Positions 10,072-17,229 of a stretch of DNA of 64,000 bases are shown in pieces. Numbering within the stretch: the stretch's first letter is position 1; every line of letters starts with the position of its first letter. A program made the position numbers and the translations under genes. Source of the stretch: Arthrobacter sp. S41 (GTDB lineage Bacteria; Actinomycetota; Actinomycetes; Actinomycetales; Micrococcaceae); assembly GCF_004320535.1 (NCBI RefSeq), contig NZ_SIHY01000003.1, positions 186,001-250,000 of the forward strand, read 5' to 3'. The notes beneath the pieces are model-generated. The model worked only from the letters and a program-made list of their open reading frames with translations, ran no database searches and was not told where the DNA came from.

Positions 10072-11154
10072 TCAAGACTTGCTGGCGGGCTTGTAGTGCT
10101 CTGCCATCAGTTGCACGGTACCTAGCGCGGCGTTCCGCACGTGAGAACCAGTCACTAACATCAGCTCATCGGCGCCAGTTCGCTCTTGCAATTCTTCGAG
10201 CCGCCACGCAACCTGTTGCGCTGTTCCTGCGAAGGTACGGTTGGTGTACATCTGAATGATGGCTCGTTCGTTGAGTGTCGCCGAGTAGTCGGCCACCTCT
10301 TGAGGGCTCAGCAATTTATAGGATTCGCCCTTAAACATCCGCAGCATAGCCATGGCCCCGGATGCTGCCTGTGCCCCGGCAAATTCGATATCTTCGGAGG
10401 CAATGGCACTAAGACTGACCAGGACGTAGGGGTGCTCCAACTGCGCTGATGGAACAAAGTTATCTCTGTAGATACGCAGCGCAGTTTCAATATCAGCCTC
10501 ACCAAATTGCAGGGCAAACGCATATGGCCGGCCCAGACGCGCCGCTAATTGCGCCGAATAAGGCGAAGAACCCAAGATCCACAGCGGGGTTTGATGCTGC
10601 GCTGCCGGCACTTGGTTCTGCTGGTTTTGCCATGGCCCAGGAACGGCGTGCACGGTGCTGTATGGGTGATTCTGCGGAAAGTCGTCGGCCAAGAATCCAA
10701 TAAGTTCGGCTAGCTGCTCATCAAATGATTGCGCGCTTCCAGTTCCCCGACGAAGCGCTGCTGCTGTTGCGCCATCGGTACCGGGCGCTCGCCCCACCCC
10801 AAGGTCTATCCGCCCTGGCGCCAGCGCTTCAAGCATTCCAATCTGTTCAGCAACAATCAACGGTGCATGATTTGGCAGCATGATTCCACCGGCACCGAGC
10901 CTGATTTGGCGGGTATCGGCGGTGAGCCTGGCCATCATCAGCGGGGGCGAGGCCACGGATAGTGCGGGCATTGCATGATGTTCCGACGTCCAGAATCGGT
11001 GGAAGCCCAGTTGATCCGCTGCCTTGGCAAGATCGATGGTGTCACTCAATCCATCTTGAGCTGTTTGCCCGACGCCTGGTCCGCCACCAGTGTGTACAGA
11101 CAGAGCGAAAGGCGCAGAGCCAAATCGTGGCGCTGGTTGCAAAGCAAATCTCAT
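10072..11154 (-). CDS. LLM-class flavin-dependent oxidoreductase, MsnO8-like
   Basis: Luciferase-like monooxygenase-fold protein of 360 residues. FWTSEHHAMPALSVASPPLMM, GAGGIMLPNHAPLIVAEQ and LEALAPGRIDLGVGRAPGTD are hallmarks of the MsnO8/YhbW-like LLM group, which uses FMN. The substrate is unknown. It is first gene of a two-gene minus-strand unit with the isochorismatase-family hydrolase and is divergent from the CGNR regulator gene. The 81-base gap between them holds a long inverted repeat at 11174-11214. The start ATG has only a weak ribosome site. Confidence 0.8.
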   Translation of the reverse strand: MRFALQPAPRFGSAPFALSVHTGGGPGVGQTAQDGLSDTIDLAKAADQLGFHRFWTSEHHAMPALSVASPPLMMARLTADTRQIRLGAGGIMLPNHAPLIVAEQIGMLEALAPGRIDLGVGRAPGTDGATAAALRRGTGSAQSFDEQLAELIGFLADDFPQNHPYSTVHAVPGPWQNQQNQVPAAQHQTPLWILGSSPYSAQLAARLGRPYAFALQFGEADIETALRIYRDNFVPSAQLEHPYVLVSLSAIASEDIEFAGAQAASGAMAMLRMFKGESYKLLSPQEVADYSATLNERAIIQMYTNRTFAGTAQQVAWRLEELQERTGADELMLVTGSHVRNAALGTVQLMAEHYKPASKS

Positions 11155-11173
11155 TTCTCATGTTTATTTTGAC

Positions 11174-11214
11174 TTTTACCGTGATACTCACCCTAACAGG
11201 AAATCACGTTAAAA
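11174..11214. promoter_or_regulatory. Long inverted repeat in divergent promoter gap
   Basis: TTTTACCGTGAT and ATCACGTTAAAA form 12-base arms matching at 11 positions with 17 bases between them, centred between the LLM oxidoreductase and the CGNR regulator genes. Position suggests an operator shared by both genes, possibly bound by the CGNR protein itself. Confidence 0.4.
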
Positions 11215-11235
11215 CAAGACTGATACCATGAGAGT

Positions 11236-11820
11236 ATGACTCAGATGCCACTTCCCCCGAGCCCCGGTGCGCAGCAACACAGCAGCATCGATCTGGTCAA
11301 CAGTGAAATCCAGCTACCCGGTAACAAAACATTCGACGCGCTGGCCTCACCAGAATCCACCACTGACTGGCTGATTGACAGAGAACTCGTACCTGAAGAT
11401 GCGCAGCTTCAGGAGTATTGCCAGAACCGGCTCGTCACCTTGCGCCAGTACGTGCGCCAGGCTTTTTCGGCAAGCACTTCGGGTACACCAATTGATGAAG
11501 TGGCGCTGCAAGGAATCAACGCGGCCTTGTTGGCAGCACCAAATACGCCTTTGCTGAAGCAAGAGGGCGGTAAGGGATTTTTCCGCGCGCTGGAACACCC
11601 CGCCACGCAGCTAACTGAACATGCGTTAGCCACACTGGCCGAAGATGCGGCTTCCCTGTTGAGTAGCGACGAGGCCACTCAGTTAGCCCAATGCGAATCA
11701 GAGCCTTGCACCAGATATTTACTGCGCACCCACGGCCGCCGGCACTGGTGTTCAACACGCTGTGGCGACCGGGTCCGCGCTGCGCGAGCCTACGCGCGGA
11801 AGAAAGAACGGCAAAACTAA
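11236..11820 (+). CDS. CGNR zinc-finger transcriptional regulator
   Basis: A 194-residue protein with an N-terminal ABATE-like region (around residues 20 to 130, LIDRELVPEDAQLQEYCQNR onward) and a C-terminal CGNR zinc finger: CESEPCTRYLL, then HWCSTRCGDRVRAARAYA. The signature tetrad reads CGDR, not CGNR. Proteins of this type are predicted stress-responsive DNA-binding regulators in actinobacteria. It is divergent from the LLM oxidoreductase and could control it. Target is inferred only from position. Confidence 0.8.
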   Translation: MTQMPLPPSPGAQQHSSIDLVNSEIQLPGNKTFDALASPESTTDWLIDRELVPEDAQLQEYCQNRLVTLRQYVRQAFSASTSGTPIDEVALQGINAALLAAPNTPLLKQEGGKGFFRALEHPATQLTEHALATLAEDAASLLSSDEATQLAQCESEPCTRYLLRTHGRRHWCSTRCGDRVRAARAYARKKERQN

Positions 11821-11839
11821 GCCCGCTACTCGTTCGAGA

Positions 11840-13222
11840 TTACGAGAGCTGGCCAAGGACCTCGTTCAAGGCCTCAGTGGATGATGGGTGAGTAAAAATC
11901 TGATCGCGTAGCGAGCTGGCGGTCATTTTCTGGCGCATGGCTAAAGCCACAAGGTTGATCACTTCTTGGGAATCAACGTGCATGAGCGCTGCACCAAGAA
12001 TCTGGTCGGTGTGCGCATCAACGACAAACTTGATCACGCCTCGCGGGTCACCGACTATTTTTGGCCGTGGCATGGCGGCAATCTCTGCGACTTTCTTCAC
12101 CGCAATCTTGACCTCTAAGCCCTGCTCGATAGCTGCAGCTTCGCTTAGCCCAACCCTCGACAATGGTGGCGTAGTGAAGATGGTATAGGGAACAGCCACG
12201 CGATCTTCGGTGCTACGCGAACCATCACCTAAGAGGTGATTGGCCAGAACTCGATGATCATCCAGTGATACATAGGTGAATTGCGGGCCACCGTTCACGT
12301 CACCCAGAGCATAAATTCCCTCGGCGCTCGTGGCCAAGAATTTATCTACGACGATTTCCCCTCGCTCACCGACTTTTACTCCGGCAGCTTCAAGACCCAG
12401 ATGACTGGTGTTTGGGGTTCGGCCTAAGGCAATTAATACTGCGTCAGCTTCAAGTTGCTGCGCTTGCCCGTCGAGTTCAAAACTGACCGTTGCGCTGGAA
12501 TGATCCTGGCTAATCTTAGTGACTTGAGCAGAGCTGATGATAGAAACTCCAGCATCAACTAATGATGACTGAACCTCGCTGGCGATGTCCTGATCTTCTT
12601 TGGACAGCGCACGCTCACCACGATCCAAGACGGTAACTTTAGCGCCAAACTGCGCAAACATTGACGCAAATTCAATGCCGACATAACCGCCACCCACAAC
12701 AATCAGGGACTTTGGCATCTCCGCATGCTGTAACGTCGTGGAGTCATGGACGCGGCCACGAATTTCGACTCCCTCAATTTTTGGTTGGGCAGGAACCGAA
12801 CCGGTGTTGATGATGATCCGCCGCGCACTCAATTCCAGCTCTTCAGTTTCGGTACTGACCTTTATGGTTCGAGGTCCACTGAAGGTGGCGTGCCCGGTGA
12901 GGACCAAGACCGACTCAAGATCATCAAGCATCGAGAAGTTCTTGGCGCGCATCATCGAGGTCAGCTTGTCTCGGCGTTGCACCGCGGCTTCAAAGCGTTG
13001 CGGATCAAAATCAGAACCGTGGGCTTGCTCGGCTTCATGAATCAAGATCTTGGTGGGCACACACCCAATGTTGATGCATGTTCCGCCATACATTTGGGCC
13101 GACTGTTCAACCATCGCCACTCGTTCACCCGAGCGAGCTAGCGTGCCAGCCAGCGTTTTGCCACCTTTGCCCCAGCCAATAACGATGGTGTCGAGCATGC
13201 CTGCCGTGTTTTCTGCGCTCAC
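11840..13222 (-). CDS. RclA-like flavoprotein disulfide reductase
   Basis: FAD/NAD(P)H class I pyridine nucleotide-disulfide oxidoreductase (460 aa). The redox pair is in YGGTCINIGCVPTK; the second Rossmann loop is VGGGYVGIEFASMF; the C-terminal dimer motif is RDQIFTHPSSTEALNEVL. The N-terminal GWGKGGKTLAGTLARSGE and VEQSAQMYGGTCINIGC follow E. coli RclA closely from memory, more than dihydrolipoamide dehydrogenase. RclA protects against reactive chlorine species and reduces hypothiocyanous acid, so an oxidant-defence role is inferred. Start is GTG at 13222 with AAAGGG upstream; ATG at 13198 is an alternative. Confidence 0.8.
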   Translation of the reverse strand: MSAENTAGMLDTIVIGWGKGGKTLAGTLARSGERVAMVEQSAQMYGGTCINIGCVPTKILIHEAEQAHGSDFDPQRFEAAVQRRDKLTSMMRAKNFSMLDDLESVLVLTGHATFSGPRTIKVSTETEELELSARRIIINTGSVPAQPKIEGVEIRGRVHDSTTLQHAEMPKSLIVVGGGYVGIEFASMFAQFGAKVTVLDRGERALSKEDQDIASEVQSSLVDAGVSIISSAQVTKISQDHSSATVSFELDGQAQQLEADAVLIALGRTPNTSHLGLEAAGVKVGERGEIVVDKFLATSAEGIYALGDVNGGPQFTYVSLDDHRVLANHLLGDGSRSTEDRVAVPYTIFTTPPLSRVGLSEAAAIEQGLEVKIAVKKVAEIAAMPRPKIVGDPRGVIKFVVDAHTDQILGAALMHVDSQEVINLVALAMRQKMTASSLRDQIFTHPSSTEALNEVLGQLS

Positions 13223-13331
13223 AATAAACCCTTTGCTGGTGCCTTTGCCTTCTAGCTAGAGTCTTGCGCTAAATTGGCGTTAGAGTCAATCGCCATTAAA
13301 TTCCCACAATTTTTGTCAGGTTAAAAACTGA

Positions 13332-13365
13332 GGCGGCCAGCTTCCTCGAAGGAAAGCTGACCGCC
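13332..13365 (-). terminator. Terminator of the yjdM-like gene
   Basis: A 14 to 15 base imperfect stem (GGCGGCCAGCTTCC against GGAAAGCTGACCGCC) lies 20 bases beyond the stop of the minus-strand zinc-ribbon gene. Read on the minus strand it is followed by a TTTTT run. Confidence 0.75.
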
Positions 13366-13385
13366 AGTATCACCGTGGTGAAGTA

Positions 13386-13733
13386 TTAGATCTTCTTCAC
13401 GATGGAAGACTTGAGTTCCATGTGGCCGAAGCCGTCCACCTTTGCGGCGATATCGTGATCGCCGGAGCCTGGCTCTAGGCGAATGTTGCGGACCTTAGTG
13501 CCGGCTTTCAGTGCACTCTGGGCGCCCTTGACCTTCATGGTCTTGGTAATGCTGACAGTGTCACCATCCTGCAGAACGTTGCCCACTGCGTCCTTAATGA
13601 CGGTCTCGGTTGGTTCCGATTCCTCGGTTTCAGCGTTCCATTCATGTGCGCATTCAGGGCAAACCAGCAACGCATCAAGTTCGTAGGTGTACTCGCTGGA
13701 GCACTTTGGGCACGGAGGCAAAGAATCAGACAT
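13386..13733 (-). CDS. yjdM: YjdM/PhnA-type zinc-ribbon protein
   Basis: A 115-residue protein with an N-terminal zinc ribbon (CPKC and CPEC pairs within the first 35 residues) and a C-terminal SH3-like beta domain ([18 protein letters not shown]). This is the YjdM, formerly PhnA, family. The old link to alkylphosphonate use came from gene position in E. coli and does not define function. It stands alone here, with its own terminator. Confidence 0.88.
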   Translation of the reverse strand: MSDSLPPCPKCSSEYTYELDALLVCPECAHEWNAETEESEPTETVIKDAVGNVLQDGDTVSITKTMKVKGAQSALKAGTKVRNIRLEPGSGDHDIAAKVDGFGHMELKSSIVKKI

Positions 13734-13944
13734 GGGGCTAATTTTAGTTACTCAGAACTCCCATTGTCGAATGAATCGAATATCGAATACCGTTGCCAAC
13801 TTCGGCCCTAGAATCTCCCATTCACCAAGGTGGCCCAAAGCGGGCAGGCTGTTATAAGACCACTTGTTTTGTTTCATCAACCGCGCTCATACTCAGCCAT
13901 AGGAGCCAAATACTGCGACAGCACTTTGAGGGGGCAGCGCACCA

Positions 13945-15147
13945 ATGTCTAAACACTACAAGCATCGCGGGCACCACGTTTCAAGCGCGATCCCCGCAGG
14001 TGAGCGACTGACCTTAGAAGTATTGGCCATCGCCGAAAAAGCTGGGGCCAAGGCTGGATATGCGGTGGCAAAAGAAGAGCTCTACCGCAGCATTGGTAAC
14101 AACAACGAGATCCTCAACGAACAAGAGACCGAAGAGTTGCTGGCAGCAGCTCAGCGCGCCGGATCAGCAGCTGCGCTGCTCGCCGCCCGTAAGGTGATCG
14201 ACAAAACGCTTCGAAGTTCTTTCCGTTCAAACGCTGAGCCACAGCTGTCCGCTGATCCTGAAACTGTTGCTACTCAAGTTTCTCCAAAGAACTATGAAGA
14301 ACCTCTGGCCCAGTACTCCCCGTCGCTCGGAAACTTCCAGGCACCTCGCAAAAAAGTTGAGCAACATGTCCTGACCATCACGCGGATAGAACAGCTCTCT
14401 GCCAATATGGTTCGCATCATTGCTGCCGCCCCAGACTTAGCTGGCTTTCGTTCCAACTCGGCGTTAGACCAATACGTCAAGGTCTATGTAGCCGACCCTG
14501 AACTTGGCTTAGTACCGCCCTATGACATCCATGCCTTGCGTCACCGACTGCCGCGCGAACAGGTACCCCGCTCAAAGTCTTATACGATCCGTTGGGTCGA
14601 CACCGCGCTCAACGAGCTCTCCATAGATTTTGTAGTTCATGGAGATCCGGGGACGGTTGGGCATTGGGCAGCACATGCAAAGCCGGGAGAACCATTAGTT
14701 ATTTCTCCAGCTCGCAGCAAGTCCTCCCCTTCGCTGGATGCTCAATACTATGTGCTTGCTGCCGATGAAGCGGGGTTGCCTGCGATTGCCAAAGTTCTAG
14801 AAGCCCTACCGGCACAGGCACAAGGGGTGGCACTGCTCGAAGTTGCCGAGGCAACTTCAATGTTTGACGTGAAACATCCCGAAGGGGTTGTTTTAAGCTG
14901 GCTTCCGCGGAATCAAGATCCAGCCGGGCGCAGTCACGTTATCGCCGAAGCGCTACGCACTTTGCCGTTACCAACGGCACCAATCGGGGTAATCGCTCAC
15001 GCCGAGCGTTCAACGGTCAAGGCCATTAACCACATCACCAAGTACTGGAATCTAGATAAACGAGCAACGCATATCTCTTCATACTGGACCCTTCGCGAAG
15101 GCAGGCTAGGAGTCAATCTCCCGAGGCACTCGACCCAGCTATTCTGA
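13945..15147 (+). CDS. Siderophore-interacting protein with N-terminal extension
   Basis: The C-terminal 260 residues form a ViuB/SIP flavin reductase-like module: an FAD-binding barrel with SKSYTIRWVDTALNELSIDF and FVVHGDPGTVGHWAAHAKPGE, then an NAD(P)H-like SIP domain with YVLAADEAGLPAIAKVLE and the tail SSYWTLREG. SIPs use flavin to reduce ferric siderophores in the cytoplasm. Residues 1 to about 140 are extra: a helical Ala/Glu-rich stretch (VAKEELYRSIGNNNEILNEQ) with no family I recognise. GAGGGG sits ten bases before the ATG. No siderophore uptake genes are adjacent. Confidence 0.85.
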   Translation: MSKHYKHRGHHVSSAIPAGERLTLEVLAIAEKAGAKAGYAVAKEELYRSIGNNNEILNEQETEELLAAAQRAGSAAALLAARKVIDKTLRSSFRSNAEPQLSADPETVATQVSPKNYEEPLAQYSPSLGNFQAPRKKVEQHVLTITRIEQLSANMVRIIAAAPDLAGFRSNSALDQYVKVYVADPELGLVPPYDIHALRHRLPREQVPRSKSYTIRWVDTALNELSIDFVVHGDPGTVGHWAAHAKPGEPLVISPARSKSSPSLDAQYYVLAADEAGLPAIAKVLEALPAQAQGVALLEVAEATSMFDVKHPEGVVLSWLPRNQDPAGRSHVIAEALRTLPLPTAPIGVIAHAERSTVKAINHITKYWNLDKRATHISSYWTLREGRLGVNLPRHSTQLF

Positions 15148-15155
15148 GGACCGAT

Positions 15156-15719
15156 TTAGTCGTAAAATGCTATCTCGTAGAATCCGCGCGTCTCCGGGCT
15201 AGGTTGTTCTATGATCGTTACTTCAGGGCCGGCCGGGACATCAAATTCCATGCTAAGCTCATCGGCCGGGATTGCGCATTGCGCGGTATCTTCAGCGATC
15301 ATTTCCTGACCCACCCGCACTTGAAGTTGAACCGCTCCGGTGCCTTGGCAGGCTCACCTGAGAAGATTTTTTGTCCCGAATTGAACTCGATAGATCAAAG
15401 TCTCCGGCAGCGCTTCACCCTCGTCGCTAAACCGAAATGTGTTTACCGATGACGCCACCGAGTGGTTACCGTTGACTGCCATGAATTCGCCACCCTGATC
15501 ATTTTCGATATTCAGCAAACCATTGCCCACTAGAATCGTGTGGCCAAAATTGGCCATTGGCGGAAACCACGACGGGTCAAGACCGGACGATTGTTCTTGC
15601 GTGGTCTCTTCAACAACGGACACGGTCGGTTCTTGCGAAGGTTTCAGCTTCGAGACCGGAGTGGTGCACGAGGTGAGAGCACAAACAAGCACAACAGCCA
15701 CTGGCACAATCCGCTTCAT
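15156..15719 (-). pseudogene. Secreted lipoprotein gene interrupted by in-frame TGA
   Basis: The first 121 codons encode a signal peptide with lipobox ALTSC and a linker plus beta-rich domain ending GTKNLLR, then TGA at 15354-15356. In the same frame translation would continue without a stop for 65 codons to TAA at 15156, and that stretch looks like real protein: ACQGTGAVQLQVRVGQ, then TAQCAIPADELSMEFDVPAG, with two cysteines placed as for a disulfide. So an original 187-residue lipoprotein appears cut by a nonsense mutation. A sequencing error or a functional short form cannot be excluded. It ends eight bases from the convergent siderophore-interacting protein gene. Confidence 0.75.
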
Positions 15720-15968
15720 ATATTCTCCGAGTCACCACACTGCAAAACTTTCTTTGACCCTATGCCACGACGCCCAGTTAAACAACGGATATTGGCGCAC
15801 GTAGAGAGCAAGTAATTCGCAGTCAACGGATACTTCACCACAAATTTCCCATAGATCTCACACTGAAACACGTCGCGCAGCCGTCTAAATGGTCCGCTGC
15901 GATCCATATAGTTTTCTAGGGGGGCTCTCCCCTACTTTTCGTCGTCGCCCTAGGAGCCGTACCACCGC

Positions 15969-16676
15969 ATGCGTTTGCTGCGCCGCACCATTGCTTTTGC
16001 CCTCATCGCTTCATCTATGGTCATGAGCGGTTGCTCAACCTTGGATTCCATCGATCTTTACACAACGCCGGATGCTCAGGCGGCCCCTTCACAAGATTCT
16101 GCCAAGCAACGTGCCGGCTACGCTGGCTCCCTGGATCTGTTGGCGAACATTGACATTAAGGGCCGTGCGCCAAAGACCGGGTACGAGCGAGAAAAATTCA
16201 GTAATGGTTGGAAAGATCCGGATCACAACGGATGTGATGCCCGCAATGACATTCTGACCCGCGATCTGGAAAACGTGAAGTACAAATCAGCGTCAAGGCC
16301 TTGCGTAGTGCTCAGCGGAATCTTTCACGATCCGTATACCAATACAACTATCAAGTTTGTTCGCGGTCAGAACACCAGCACTGCAGTTCAGATTGATCAC
16401 GTTGTTCCCCTATCCGATGCCTGGCAAAAGGGTGCACAGCGCTGGAGTGAAAAAGCACGCTTCGAATTTGCCAACGATCCGCTAAACCTCATGGCTTCGG
16501 ACGGACCGACCAACGGATCCAAGAGCGACAAGGACGCAGCTTCCTGGCTCCCGCCCAACAAAAGCTTCCGCTGCGAATACGTCTCACGCCAGACACAGGT
16601 CAAAGCCAAGTACGGCGCGTGGATGACAAAGGCAGAACACGACACCATTGAGCGCATTCTAAAATCCTGCGTGTAA
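15969..16676 (+). CDS. Secreted HNH-family nuclease lipoprotein (DUF1524-like)
   Basis: A 235-residue exported protein. The signal peptide ends in lipobox VMSGC, so it should be lipid-anchored outside the cell. The C-terminal nuclease module has IDHVVPLSDAW (catalytic Asp-His), NDPLNLMASDGPTNGSKSD and the closing WLPP segment, as in DUF1524/GmrSD C-terminal and actinobacterial HNH nucleases. It likely cuts extracellular DNA, for nutrition or surface defence. The nearest ribosome-like site, AGGAG, is 12 bases from the ATG. Confidence 0.85.
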   Translation: MRLLRRTIAFALIASSMVMSGCSTLDSIDLYTTPDAQAAPSQDSAKQRAGYAGSLDLLANIDIKGRAPKTGYEREKFSNGWKDPDHNGCDARNDILTRDLENVKYKSASRPCVVLSGIFHDPYTNTTIKFVRGQNTSTAVQIDHVVPLSDAWQKGAQRWSEKARFEFANDPLNLMASDGPTNGSKSDKDAASWLPPNKSFRCEYVSRQTQVKAKYGAWMTKAEHDTIERILKSCV

Positions 16677-16845
16677 TTAATGGCTATCGACCCATTGTGC
16701 AGACACAGAACTTGGCTATGCGGAGAAATATCCTCCTTAAGACCTATAGTCAACCTGATGGATTTGTGGCATCATGGTGTTTATCAAGCTAATGGTCATT
16801 ATGTTTTGTGACTGCCAGTAAAATTCTCTGCTGCTAAGGCGAACA

Positions 16846-17055
16846 ATGAAGACTAAGTTGTCAGCTGCCCTTCTGCTGCTAGCAAGCGTCTGCCTTTTTG
16901 CGTTTGCCTTGAATACTTCCCATCGCGATGCAGCCATGGGTTGCTGGGTGCTTTCAACAATATTCTTCATTGCTGCAGCGATGCTGCTGTTGGGAATTAT
17001 CTTGGGTTCTTCTGCGGTCACGTCCCCGGAACCACGAAAAAAACGTCGCCGCTAG
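16846..17055 (+). CDS. Small two-helix membrane protein
   Basis: A 69-residue ORF with two hydrophobic segments (LSAALLLLASVCLFAFAL and VLSTIFFIAAAMLLLGIILG) and a basic tail PRKKRRR. AAGGCGA precedes the ATG at a good distance. I do not recognise a family. The basic tail would be cytoplasmic. Its place between two secreted-protein genes gives no functional hint. Confidence 0.5.
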   Translation: MKTKLSAALLLLASVCLFAFALNTSHRDAAMGCWVLSTIFFIAAAMLLLGIILGSSAVTSPEPRKKRRR

Positions 17056-17229
17056 AGCCCCAAATTCATTTCGAAGCAATACGTCAGCCCACCGCTGGTG
17101 TATTGCTTTGACTATTTAATCGCCAGAAGTCGTAGTCCTTCACGGCAATTTAACACCGAGGCATCGACAGGTTCATATAGATGGGATAGATATGTAAGTA
17201 GTCACACTCGTCACTCTTTAGGAGCATCT

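Noticed and set aside
10042-10075. GGCACC/GGTGCC hairpin with TTTTT
   Set aside because: It looks like a terminator only on the plus strand, where no gene ends; on the minus strand it lies between two co-directional genes without a T-run. Not called.
15354-15356. TGA as a selenocysteine codon in the lipoprotein
   Set aside because: No cysteine-type active-site context at that codon, no obvious adjacent selenocysteine-insertion stem-loop, and selenoproteins are not expected for a lipoprotein of this type. Nonsense mutation is simpler.
15204-15452. 82-codon plus-strand ORF
   Set aside because: Antisense of the interrupted lipoprotein gene; the minus-frame translation is far more protein-like.
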